From: Oasisia sp. SBJ-2009
Taxonomy: Eukaryota > Annelida > Polychaeta > Sabellida > Siboglinidae
Assembly: GCA_964017155.1 (NCBI GenBank)
Contig: OZ024860.1
Location: 47,112,051-47,176,050, forward strand
Length of the DNA stretch: 64,000 bases
Direction of reading: 5' to 3'
Below are positions 46,481-60,470 of the stretch, piece after piece (the first letter of the stretch is position 1; each line of letters starts with the position of its first letter). The position numbers and the translations under genes are program-made. The notes beneath the pieces were generated by a model, which did no database searches, had not been told where the DNA came from, and was given only the letters and a program-made list of their open reading frames with translations.

Positions 46481-46647
46481 TGGGGGACCGCTTTCTTCCG
46501 AACCTAATTGTTTTGTCGATAAAGTTCGACATTATACCGCGCTTATCTAAGTCGCATATACACTATACAGGTTTCAGATATACACACTTTATTCGACCTA
46601 ATCGTATTGATATCTACGCTCCACATACTGGCTTGCAAAGCACGTAA
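46432..46647 (+). CDS. hypothetical small protein (segment C)
   Basis: 71 residues, starting inside the promoter-like module. The copy at 58918-59133 is identical. No domain recognised; coding is doubtful. Confidence 0.2.
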   Translation: MTTSDFQDGGIFDLGELGDRFLPNLIVLSIKFDIIPRLSKSHIHYTGFRYTHFIRPNRIDIYAPHTGLQST

Positions 46648-47480
46648 TTGTTAAATAGGAAAAATGCAATGTTGCGTTTTTTTCTTGATCGATGCCAGTG
46701 TTTGGAAGTAGTAACTACGTATACAGACATGGAGCAATAGTAGTTAGATCTGACGAACCGTCTAATACCAACTTGTGTACATTTTTCGCTCGGTTGTCTA
46801 TTTTTGACAATAACAATAATAACTAGTGCCAAAATTACACATACATCTGCTATCAGCAAAGTCGCTATGATGAACCGGCGTACAATATCAGCAGGCGTAC
46901 AATATTAGTTTACCCTCTATTCGCTAGGAGACGCCACATATACATTAAGAAAGCGGTTAAAAATGTCTTGTCTACAAGCCCCCATCTGTCAGGGCTAAAC
47001 TACGGGGACCCCACACAAAAATTGACATACCACGCGTTTTTGCTAAAAGTAACTTTTTCATGTTATCAGTGTTTACAAAACATTAAGGAAAGGTGTTTTC
47101 AGTTGCTATTATGCGGCTTGTTAAATCCTTCAAAACGGATTTAGATTTCACTCCCGATCGCCTATCTACAAGATACAGTCATTCGGACTGCAGTGGATGC
47201 CTGCCAATAAATCGATCAGTGATTAAGGATGTTACACGGTAGTCATCTATCATAGTCAACACGACCCTGTGTTTAGTTTTCAGTGTTGTCATGGCCATAA
47301 GCCAGCGTCGGTCAGGTCGGTATTGAAGTATGAATGGCATCAACACCTCTAGTGCCATCCTTTGAACTTAGCACCACAATGCAACAGAATGTTTTCAACT
47401 GTACTTCATTGTATCAAGCTTTTGCTGCCTGTGCGTTTTCGCTTGATCGCTTTCACAACATACCCAAAGTGCCTTTAAAT

Positions 47481-47542
<62 letters not shown>

Positions 47543-47572
47543 CCCGTCAATTGTTTATGTAATGCATGAATG

Positions 47573-49006
<1,434 letters not shown>

Positions 49007-49026
49007 TGTCGGAGGTACTTCTCGCA

Positions 49027-49680
49027 CAGATATTTCAATGAAAACGTCTTAGTTCCAATATTCCTATTTAACCTATGGACAACATGTAATTCAGACCTAG
49101 GTATTTCAATCTGGATATGTTTTCTTACATGAATAATCAAATAATATAAATAATATACTTGTTTACATGAAATTACTTGAGAACAAGTCAATGCAATGAA
49201 TTCAACACTGGCATAGAGATAACAAATGTTGACAACTAGTAACAACGTTTTCTAAGTAATTCTGAACACATAGTAACCTGCTTAAGCCATCAAAGACAGC
49301 ATTGCAAAAAAAGAATTACAATAGTCTAGCCTATTCGTAATTAAGGAAATTACAATACATCTTTGCAAAATAAGGAGCCATAACCGAATAATAGACCATA
49401 AAGCATGAACATGATAGCAACTGTCAGACGTGTTGACGCAAGATGCGACCAAGCGTGACGGACCTAAACGAAGCGGTGAGTGAGTAAGTAGTTTGCCAAC
49501 GCAACATCCGGAAAGAAAGATAATAACGGTTGACTGATATACCAAGTAGCAAAGTTGTAGATGTATATTTTAAATGACGGCGGAATAACCAGTGGGTTCA
49601 ACTGATGAAACACTAGAAGGAAGCATGATACAATTAGGGGGTGCAGCTACATAAAAGAATTATAATTACTTATATATTGT
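49027..49680 (+). repeat. truncated arm A, unit 2
   Basis: Equals the inner 0.65 kb of arm A (from about 30774). The outer 3.3 kb is missing and replaced by the satellite of unit 1, with a 20-base junction (49007-49026) of unknown origin. Confidence 0.95.
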
Positions 49681-49694
49681 ATATATATATATAT

Positions 49695-49789
<95 letters not shown>

Positions 49790-52462
49790 ACCCGAATTGC
49801 AGTACTTACATGCGACTTACTCAATGATGTTATAAAGAGTCTGATATTATATTAATACCTCTTCGACTTGTAAAATATTTAACTGGTCTGCTATAAATGG
49901 ACCTTGTTCAGCTTTTATTTCATGCTGATATGACAAATTACACTACTCTTCTACAATTCCCTGTTACACCTCATTTTAAGAAGAGGCATTATTTAAACAT
50001 TCAACGTTTTGTGATGACCATGTTTGAACTTTGTTTTACGCTTAATTAATAACGCACAACTCGATAGCTCGGTGACGTATACAGTTTTGACGGGGGACAT
50101 GATTTCTAAAGATGTATCGTATATGTATCCAACCATTCATATCGTATAACGCTTGCATACTGGCGTAATTACGAACATTTATCACATGACAATGACACCG
50201 TACATACGCCTCAAATGACAGCTCCACTATACAAAAACAGCTCAACCAGTGTAACCTGCTTGGCCGAGTCTTCTTAATCAGCCTTCCATTTAGGAAAGAC
50301 ATGTCCTCGAAAGCCTACTGTACTCTTCTACTGTCTTCTCGGTGTTGCTTACATTAAACACGTATGGGTAATTTATTACTACCGCAATGCTTTGGTTCAC
50401 GCCCATTTAAAGGCCACACCCTGCGATAATGTATACTCTGCCCCTTAATTCCAATTGTCTGTATAGTTGATGCTCTTTCAAATAAGGATACTGCTAAAAT
50501 ATTAAAATATTTTATATGTGTACACGACATAAAACAAAACCTTTAAAATTGCCATTTTTCGAAAACTGCCGAAGAAGGCTAATTTTGATGTATCGCTCTG
50601 GAGTGGCTGGCGCCAGTCGACGTTTTGACGTAATCTCACGCAGCGCAGTTACACGATGTCGTGGAAAAGACGCTGGGAACACTGACTATCCCGGCTAATG
50701 TCGGCAAAATGTGTTCTCAAACTTGCTATGTTGGGATTGTCGTTACATTGCATAACACATAGGGACATGCGTAATTATGTTTATCCTTTTTAGAAATTTT
50801 ACGGGGTCAAAATATGGCCTTTGATATTTGATGTACGAGGTGCATGGGACATTATATAAATTTGAGTTTGTAGACAAACTGTGAGCGCTGTAAAAAATCC
50901 AGAACATAATAGAGATTCGATGTTCTGCCTCCCCCACCAGACAAGATATCAAACCCTCATTGGATTTACGCGGAAATATTAAGAATACCCAAATAATGCA
51001 ACATCATCGGGATAAAACCTACGGACTCCCCAATAAATGTCTCTTTCACTCAACAACGCAGTGTTTCTGGCTGTGTAGGCACACGTATTTATCTGATCTT
51101 CTGAAGAACGTGCGTGCGTGCGTGCGTCAATATACGCAACTCCTCTTCAAAGGTGCGGACATAATTGCTGCATTATGATTTTACAAATGTTAAAGACAGT
51201 ATTACAAGAGCAGTTTCCTTTTAAGATGAGTTGTGAAACAACTATAGCAGGGTGTTATGAAAGCAAATTGCAAGGAACGACCAGGAATTGTTGCCTTCCA
51301 CGCTGCGTAAATACACTGCCTTCATTACTGCGATTTTATCGTTTTTTGTCGGATGACATTACGTCCGAAACGCTCTGGTGCATAGCCATTAAGTGTTCTA
51401 TTTATGAGGTGTAGGACCATTAATATAACTTTTTGCTGCTACATGCAAACTTAATAGGCCGGTGTACAGCTCAAGTGACATTTTGTTATTGCGCCATTAT
51501 TTTTTACTTCGCACCCCTTTCAGGTACCAGAAACCTTCCGAATGACCAATTATGTTGGAGATGCTAAGTACTAATCTTAAATGCGTTGAGTAAAATCACT
51601 GGACAACCTAACAAGTTTCTCCTTTCTTTATCAACGCAGTTAACAGCGTTTCTGGCCATGTGCGCGCATACCTTTAATAGACCTTCTCAAGATGGAGTCG
51701 ACCTCGTTTCCGGCGACGTTGCTGCAGTCTCCCCGGCGGACGTTCTCGTTGACGCCGACGACGCCGAAGTTGGTCTTGACCCCGCACAGGAAGGCGACAG
51801 CCGTACTGCTGCTGTCGGCCGTCATACGGTCCACGGCGTAGGTCTGACGGGACAGTGAGGGACCGTGTCAAAACAACGACTCTACACAAAGTCGTTTCGT
51901 GTGCGAGTTCGTCAACGAAACTGTTACTAATTTAACGTCGATGCATGCAATTTTGTTCTAGAAAAAAGTATTTTATTTAATATTCAGAATAATGCTGACA
52001 TTCAATGTTTGTGGCACTAACAGAGTATAGTCTGTTTTGCGCCATTTTTGCGGCGTGCATTTTTCGATCTGTTGCATGGAATTGTTGCATTATGCCGTAG
52101 AGACATCGTGGAAACGTTTTGAAAATTACTTTAAGGAAACTAGTAATAGTTGATTACGTTGTATTATTTGTTACCTTTCATAGTGCGACATTGGGAAACC
52201 TTTCCCAGGCCAAAGCTGTGTCTTCTATCTTCCTTCCCTGAGACTGGGCCATGTAGAATCTGGCGGCAGTTACAGTTGATGGCCCCATTCCGTCACCCAG
52301 GAACACGATCACGTTCTTCGCGACATTCACATTCGGTTGCCACGCGAGCGCCTCTTTCAGTTCTTGCTGCGCTTTCGCGGTCCAGTCTGTCTGGCCTTGG
52401 CCATTAGCCGCCAGTGCTGGATGAATATCGGGAAGACGTTGAAAGGAGGATAATTAAGGTAG

Positions 52463-52536
<74 letters not shown>

Positions 52537-52605
52537 TCACACACACGCGCGCAAACACATACATACACATACAAACACACGCATACATGTAATATATAAT
52601 ATATA

Positions 52606-52650
<45 letters not shown>
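49681..52650 (-). repeat. core segment B, unit 2, inverted relative to its arms
   Basis: Reverse complement of 31431-34461. Starts with (TA)n to 49785 and GTCACCCGAATTGCAG, which in unit 1 is the far end of B next to A'; ends with (CA)n and (TA)n at 52464-52650, which in unit 1 lie next to A. Confidence 0.96.
51672..52416 (-). pseudogene. alkaline phosphatase, two-exon fragment (copy 2)
   Basis: Exons 52175-52416 (242 bases) and 51672-51843 (172 bases), with the same splice sites as copy 1. The first exon lacks the one-base deletion of copy 1, so its frame is continuous from DWTAKAQQELKEAL into the FLGDGMG block. The in-frame TGA before the exon end is shared. The second exon has LCGVKTNFG where copy 1 has LCGFKTNFG; Val is what animal phosphatases usually have, so copy 2 is closer to the ancestor. 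Confidence 0.85.
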
Positions 52651-52653
<3 letters not shown>

Positions 52654-55600
52654 ATATAAGTAATTATAATTCTTTTATGTAGCTGCACCCCCTAATTGTA
52701 TCATGCTTCCTTCTAGTGTTTCATCAGTTGAACCCACTGGTTATTCCGCCGTCATTTAAAATATACATCTACAACTTTGCTACTTGGTATATCAGTCAAC
52801 CGTTATTATCTTTCTTTCCGGATGTTGCGTTGGCAAACTACTTACTCACTCACCGCTTCGTTTAGGTCCGTCACGCTTGGTCGCATCTTGCGTCAACACG
52901 TCTGACAGTTGCTATCATGTTCATGCTTTATGGTCTATTATTCGGTTATGGCTCCTTATTTTGCAAAGATGTATTGTAATTTCCTTAATTACGAATAGGC
53001 TAGACTATTGTAATTCTTTTTTTGCAATGCTGTCTTTGATGGCTTAAGCAGGTTACTATGTGTTCAGAATTACTTAGAAAACGTTGTTACTAGTTGTCAA
53101 CATTTGTTATCTCTATGCCAGTGTTGAATTCATTGCATTGACTTGTTCTCAAGTAATTTCATGTAAACAAGTATATTATTTATATTATTTGATTATTCAT
53201 GTAAGAAAACATATCCAGATTGAAATACCTAGGTCTGAATTACATGTTGTCCATAGGTTAAATAGGAATATTGGAACTAAGACGTTTTCATTGAAATATC
53301 GTTTTTTGAAACTATTACATAACCCCGCTGTCATTTCAAAGGTATCTTAATAACCTTGCTTACCACCGTACCTCCGTGGCATGTTTTTTTTAAACAACTG
53401 TTGTATTGTTGTTTGACCGTAATGTAGACAAAACGATTCCTTTTTAATGCGCCTATCAGCTTTGGTTCCAGGGATTTCGGCGCGTCAGGAGTTACATTGC
53501 TATTCTTTCTTTTGGCGTTCATCTTCAGGTTAACATTGTGCTATGCTTCCGTCTAGTGTTTCATCACGCAAACATATTGCTACATTTTGTCGTATATAGC
53601 TATACAACGTTGCTCCCTGGCGTATCAACCAATATGTTGAAAATGGGAAATGCTTACTGTCTCTCTGATGGAGTAACTATCTTGCGTTGATGCGCCTCTG
53701 AGCTTGGTTTCCAAGGAATTAATTGCAATATAAATTATCCTGTTAATATTTATATCAATGTTAAACTAATCAATATTCTATGTTCGAGGGGAAATAACTG
53801 ATGGTAGTAGTAGAAAGTAGAAATGACATTTGATTAAAATCCCATTTACTTCTTGGGACGAATTTAGAGAGTGATTTAGTAAATGTTTTAAACATCTTCA
53901 CCTTCACCTATCCCGTAGTCTGGTGGACCATTGGAGTGCCACAGATGACCTGGCAATCAGCTCCCTCCATTCCTCTCGCCTCTCAGCCTTCCTCATGGCG
54001 GCGCCCAGCGTCATGCCAGTCCATTCCGGGAGTTTGTCCTCCCATCCCTTTTTCTGTCTGCCTCTTCTTCTCCTTCCTTGCACTGTGCCCTGCAGGATTG
54101 TCTTGGCAAGCCTTGTAGATCTTGTTACGTGCCCGTACCATTTCACTTTGCGTCGCAATATGTACGGTGACTAAAGACGTTGAAACCAGTAGGCTCAGTT
54201 CATACACACGCCCGCATTATATAACCGCTCTGGTGTCAAAGGCATACACCACACAGAGATGCTGTCGAGACTACTCTAAAGAAACTGCCATATCTTGCCA
54301 GAGTTCGGCTGCGCGGCGTAATAATGGCGCCAACCGGAAGACGACGACACACCTCCTGTGACGTCACGACAATACAGTAGACGCGCAAAATGTCGACACT
54401 CTGATCTCTGCCATCTGGAAATCTAAAATTTGTCAGCGCTGAGAAAATATAATTCAGTGTGTGACACGTCAGTAGTCTCTTTTGTATTTATTCCGAAGTT
54501 TATCAGATAAAAAACCTCAGATCACGACGAGACAGGAGTGGTGCACGTCTTGGTAGAACTTTAATGTTTTCGTATGGCAGTTCACCATGACTGATATGGT
54601 ATCTCTATCGTTTAGCAAGGCCCGTTTCTTGGCATAGAACAGTATACATACGAAGCGTGCTACCTCCTAACAATATTGTTTCCACTTGTAGTGCGTTCTG
54701 CTTGATGTAATGACAAGAACACACAACTGTCTTGACTTGGCGTACGTGTACGTATGCGATAATGTGTGCTGCATTCGAGCTTACGTATATCAATGTTAAG
54801 ATACATACCGCGGTGTAATCACGGCCTCCTATTCAATATGTGTTTCATGTGCCTTATTTTAGCATCATGTTGTGACATTACTTACTTTTAAATACTATTT
54901 AATGTACCCAAATTGTCCTAGTGCAACAAAAGCTCGCTCGCAATGTGATGATGTTATTTTGCATATGTTACTGGAATAGTTGGCTGTTTTTCGCTTTATC
55001 CACCCAACTGCCGATATGCGCTAGCCAGATCAAGGGTCTACCTAAAAGGGTCGATTGTTTACTAGCATTTACTAGAAATGTAACATTAAAATTAATGACC
55101 ACTCGCCGTTTTTATGATATACATACCTACCTTTGTCATGACATCTTTCATTGTCCCGGTGATCAGTTTACCTTATCAACTACATCACCACGTTATAATG
55201 CACGATGTGACAGTACTCGATACAACGACTCCATACAAATCAAGGCTTCCCTCACGGTCGAGTGGTTGTCCTCCGCATCTCGCCAGTCTTCCCAACATTG
55301 GGCCTGATCGGTCAGTGATGCTGCCAGAAGTTCACAACCTTGGGCAAGTCTGCATGCTCACCAGGCGAAGGAACCTAAAACAAAAACAATTAAAAGACCG
55401 TTACAATGTGTACGGTGACTAAAGACGTTGAAACCAGTAGGCTCAGTTCTGACACAAGCCCACATAACAACATTCCACTGTTGTCAAAGATAAAAACCAC
55501 ACATCGATGCTGTCTAGACTACTCTAAAGAAACTGGCATTTCTTGCCAGCGTTCGGCTGCGCGGCGTAATAATGGCGCTGTCGCGCTTACATTTTTCCGA

Positions 55601-56076
55601 TCGTTAAAACCTTTCCGATTGACGTTTCTGCGCATGCGCGTATCTAGGGGATAAACGTAAGCGCTACCTACGATGGTCGCGCTTACATTTTTCCGACCGT
55701 TAAAAACGTTCCGATTGACGTTTCTGCGCATGCGCGCATCTAGAGGCGCGCGCGTCAGAGCTAGCTACCAACGAAGGTTGATGCTCACAAGTATTTGGGA
55801 GTTTGAGCGTTATAGCTCGGACTAATTGGACCAGTGCCAGCGGATAACAAAGCGCTGTCACGGGTTACGATTAATCGTGCTAGGATTTACTGCTACATAT
55901 TTAGTAAATACAAATATAGTAGTATACAAAGCTCTATTGTTTATTTATCCTTAATAGTATTTAGTAATTGGATGGATAAATAAATAGTTGCACCAAGTTT
56001 GGCATAACAAAGTTTTGTAATTTGTTATGTATTAAGTGGATTAAATTTGCATTTAACGCGTACAAGGGTAGACAGT
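52651..56076 (-). repeat. arm A', unit 2
   Basis: Matches 34462-38447 but lacks about 545 bases (corresponding to 36216-36760, including the SINE head), joined at about 54386. It keeps the 12 bases lost near 38337 in unit 1. The LINE fragment is at 53889-54158. Confidence 0.95.
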
Positions 56077-56603
56077 AATTACTTATATATTATAATAGTT
56101 TATTTCACTCTGGGCAATCATACATATTGAAATAGGTACATAAAACATGCAAAGTATATTTGTTAAAATATATTGTAATAATATATAATTGAAGACATTA
56201 GCATAAATAAAAAATGTGTTTAAAATGTAGAGAATATAGTAAATGTATCTATAAAACACATTTAAATTATATTTAAATCATTAAAACATATTTTCTGTGA
56301 TTATTTGACTAAACTTATTAAAAAATTATAAATACTTTAAAACATTAAAATAAATAGATCTAAAGAATAAATTAAGGCTTTACAATATTTTACACATTTC
56401 CATATCAGCAGCAGGAAAGTTGGTTACGAGTCACTGTGAGTTCTTTTGGTTGAACAGGCACCAGTTTATAAAACAGTTCTTGGTCCTGTTGGTTTTTACT
56501 CTGGGTAAAGATCGAATATTGAGTATGGCATCGTGTATTGTAGTCCTTGGTTTTGGTAGTAGTTCATGCAGTTTGTGCTGCGGCTCTTCGATTTGTGTGA
56601 AGA
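56077..56603. repeat. segment D, unit 2
   Basis: Repeat of 38448-38974; passes straight into C without U. Confidence 0.9.
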
Positions 56604-59600
56604 CTATGACAGCGGCATTATTGATCTAGTAAATTTAAACATTCCTCTCAAAATAAAATAATTGTACATAGATCATCTATATAAAATGTTCAAGATCACA
56701 TCACATAATGACTAAAAATAAACCTATATGCAACCAATCATGCATGCAGTTTTAAAACTGCAATAAGTGGGTAGATTTCAGGATTCCACAAAAATTGATT
56801 GCCGATTTGTTTTAAAGTGTCTTATGTTATTTATTTACTGCTAAAAATTAAACTGTTTATTTACTTTTTGAAGTGAGATACATGTTTAAATAAAAAAAAA
56901 TCTGTTTAATAACATAAATATATTTCACAGAATGCTAGTAGTTCCATAAAGGACAAATAGCTACTAGTGGTACTACCATAAAGGTAATGCTTTCAAAGAT
57001 ATTGGACTACCTAAACAACAGACATTTGCAATAATCAGTGAGATGCCCATAAACCAGGAGTATTTGTGCATCTAGCAACATACTAAGCTGGATTTGAACC
57101 AGCCACAAAACACTGATATATTGCATTCGATAGTTGAAGAAAACCAAAAAAATTTGTATATATGATGTGTGTGAAAAATATGTGTTTACTGGGCTTATCG
57201 AGATATACTATGGATATTTCCTATTTACATGATCACATATGGTAATACAAAACAAATGCATCGATCCAAGTTCACACAGAATTTATTCACAATACATGAT
57301 ATCAATTATGCACATATATTATGCATATATAAATATATATACATATACAGTGTATATACACATATACATTGATTATCATTGAATTCAGGACCATAGGCCA
57401 CCACAGAATCTAAATACATGTAGCTTTCAAAATGTAATAACTTACTGCAGGGATTGTTGCTGTATGCTTGCCAGAGACATTACATTAGTGTTGCAATGAA
57501 CAGGTCTGTCATTGTCTCAAGTACTATGAATATCCTTTTAACTTACATTTGAAAAATTTCCAAATCCATTCCTAAGTAAAATATAAGTGTTACAGTTTAT
57601 CTATTGCTGGATTACAGCAATGTGTATGTCTTGAACTGGTCTATTGTGAATGACATCATATCCATCTTCTGGTTGTATGTTTCCACTTGACTTGGTCCAC
57701 TTGCCTTGCAAGTTGCAGTCATAAAACATTCAGTGACATGATTGAGTACAATATGAAATGTTAGCTCAGGATGCTGGATTCGATACTTGTTGCATAAAAC
57801 TAGACGTTGCAGATATTACACACGTTGATAATAACTCCACGTGCCAAAAGTAAACAAAAGCATTCAGTTTCTCATATTTAAATTTGTCAATGTGCAACAA
57901 AACACTAAGACAAAGTATTCTTAGTATAGATACCACAGGTTGTCTTGTTAACTTCCCTATGGTGACGAAACTCATTATTGTGAACAATTGCTTACAATTT
58001 ATTTCGGTAAATTTTAATATTATTGTTGTTTACAACAAAGTAACGGATTGTGGCGCTTTGGGGTCACGTGATCTGTGTTTGTTCTCAAAACACACAACTC
58101 TGTTTCTACTTTGTGAACGACCTTTTTGTTCAAAGTGTCAGCCATATCTGGTATAAAAAAAAAGAGATTAACCCGGATACAGTTGGTAAGAAACATGCAT
58201 AGTTACATCAACCTCTACAATTGAACAGACAGTACAACTACAAGTCAAGTGACAACTTCAGACAAGATCGACACACACTGACACAGGACCATGCAGGGCT
58301 CAATCCTGTCGTTACTGTATTATTTCTACTCTACATAAACGACTTAATTAACACAACCCAATAGCTACATTCCGATGCAAATGACAACGTTACTCAATAT
58401 AATAATTATTATTATTTGTGATGAACGTTTGACGAGATGTCGATAATCTTATTACTGATAATGATCATATTCATAATTGGACTCAGCTCCTGAGTCAGCA
58501 CTGCCACTGACTGACTCGAATTTTGCCTTTTTGAACACACCTTTCAAAGTATGCTTCAGCGCTGCTGAACGTATCGTTCTCTGAACATTGTCATGCTTGG
58601 CTACTGCCGGATGGTGTACGCCACTGCTCATATACTGTCTTAGATAATGGTAAAACATCTCGGAATCTTTCGCCGGTTAGCAAAATGGTTGACACGCGCA
58701 TGCGCAGAGGCGTCAATCGGAAAGGTTTTAACGGTGGGTGCCGCGGGGTGGGAAACATAAACATCCTTCATAGCAACTAAGGCCATACGTCACCCGCGCA
58801 TGCGCAGAAACGTCAATGGGAAAGGATTTAACGCCGGAAAAACGTAAGCGCTACAGCGCCACTCCTGAAGACGACGACACAGCTACTGTGACGTCACGAC
58901 CATACGGCTGACGCGCCATGACGACGTCAGATTTTCAAGATGGCGGCATCTTTGATCTAGGCGAACTGGGGGACCGCTTTCTTCCGAACCTAATTGTTTT
59001 GTCGATAAAGTTCGACATTATACCGCGCTTATCTAAGTCGCATATACACTATACAGGTTTCAGATATACACACTTTATTCGACCTAATCGTATTGATATC
59101 TACGCTCCACATACTGGCTTGCAAAGCACGTAATTGTTAAATAGGAAAAATGCAATGTTGCGTTTTTTTCTTGATCGATGCCAGTGTTTGGAAGTAGTAA
59201 CTACGTATACAGACATGGAGCAATAGTAGTTAGATCTGACGAACCGTCTAATACCAACTTGTGTACATTTTTCGCTCGGTTGTCTATTTTTGACAATAAC
59301 AATAATAATTAGTGCCAAAATTACACATACATCTGTTATCAGCAAAGTCGCTATGATGAACCGGCTTACAATATCAGCAGGCGTACAATATTAGTCTACC
59401 CTCTATTCGCTAGAAGACGCCACATATACATTAAGAAAGCGGTTAAAAATGTCTTGTCTACAAGCCCCCATCTGTCAGGGCTAAACTACGGGGACCCCAC
59501 AAAAAAATTGACATACCACGCGTTTTTGCTAAAAGTAACTTTTTCATGTTATCAGTGTTTACAAAACATTAAGGAAAGGTGTTTTCAGTTGCTATTATGC

Positions 59601-59966
59601 GGCTTGTTAAATCCTTCAAAACGGATTTAGATTTCACTCCCGATCGCCTATCTACAAGATACAGTCATTCGGACTGCAGTGGATGCCTGCCAATAAAGCG
59701 ATCAGTGATTAAGGATGTTACACGGTAGTCATCTATCATAGTCAACACGACCCTGTGTTTAGTTTTCAGTGTTGTCATGGCCATAAGCCAGCGTCGGTCA
59801 GGTCGGTATTGAAGTATGAATGGCATCAACACCTCTAGTGCCATCCTTTGAACTTAGCACCACAATGCAACATAATGTTTTCAACTGAACTTCATTGTAT
59901 CAAGCTTTTGCTGCCTGTGCGTTTTCGCTTGATCGCTTTCACAACATACCCAAAGTGCCTTTAAAT

Positions 59967-60054
<88 letters not shown>

Positions 60055-60084
60055 CCCGTCAATTGTTTATGTAATGCATGAATG
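56604..60084. repeat. segment C, unit 2
   Basis: Repeat of 44117-47572, including the promoter-like module (58681-58966) and the small frames 58452-58658 (minus) and 58918-59133 (plus). Its terminal (TA)n is longer (59970-60052). Confidence 0.95.

Positions 60085-60470
<386 letters not shown>

Larger units (their letters stand above)
44117..47572. repeat. segment C, unit 1
   Basis: 3.4 kb repeated at 56604-60084 with about 99% identity by eye. It holds the small divergent frames and the promoter-like module, otherwise AT-rich DNA with no recognised gene. The right end is (TA)n (47482-47540). Confidence 0.95.
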
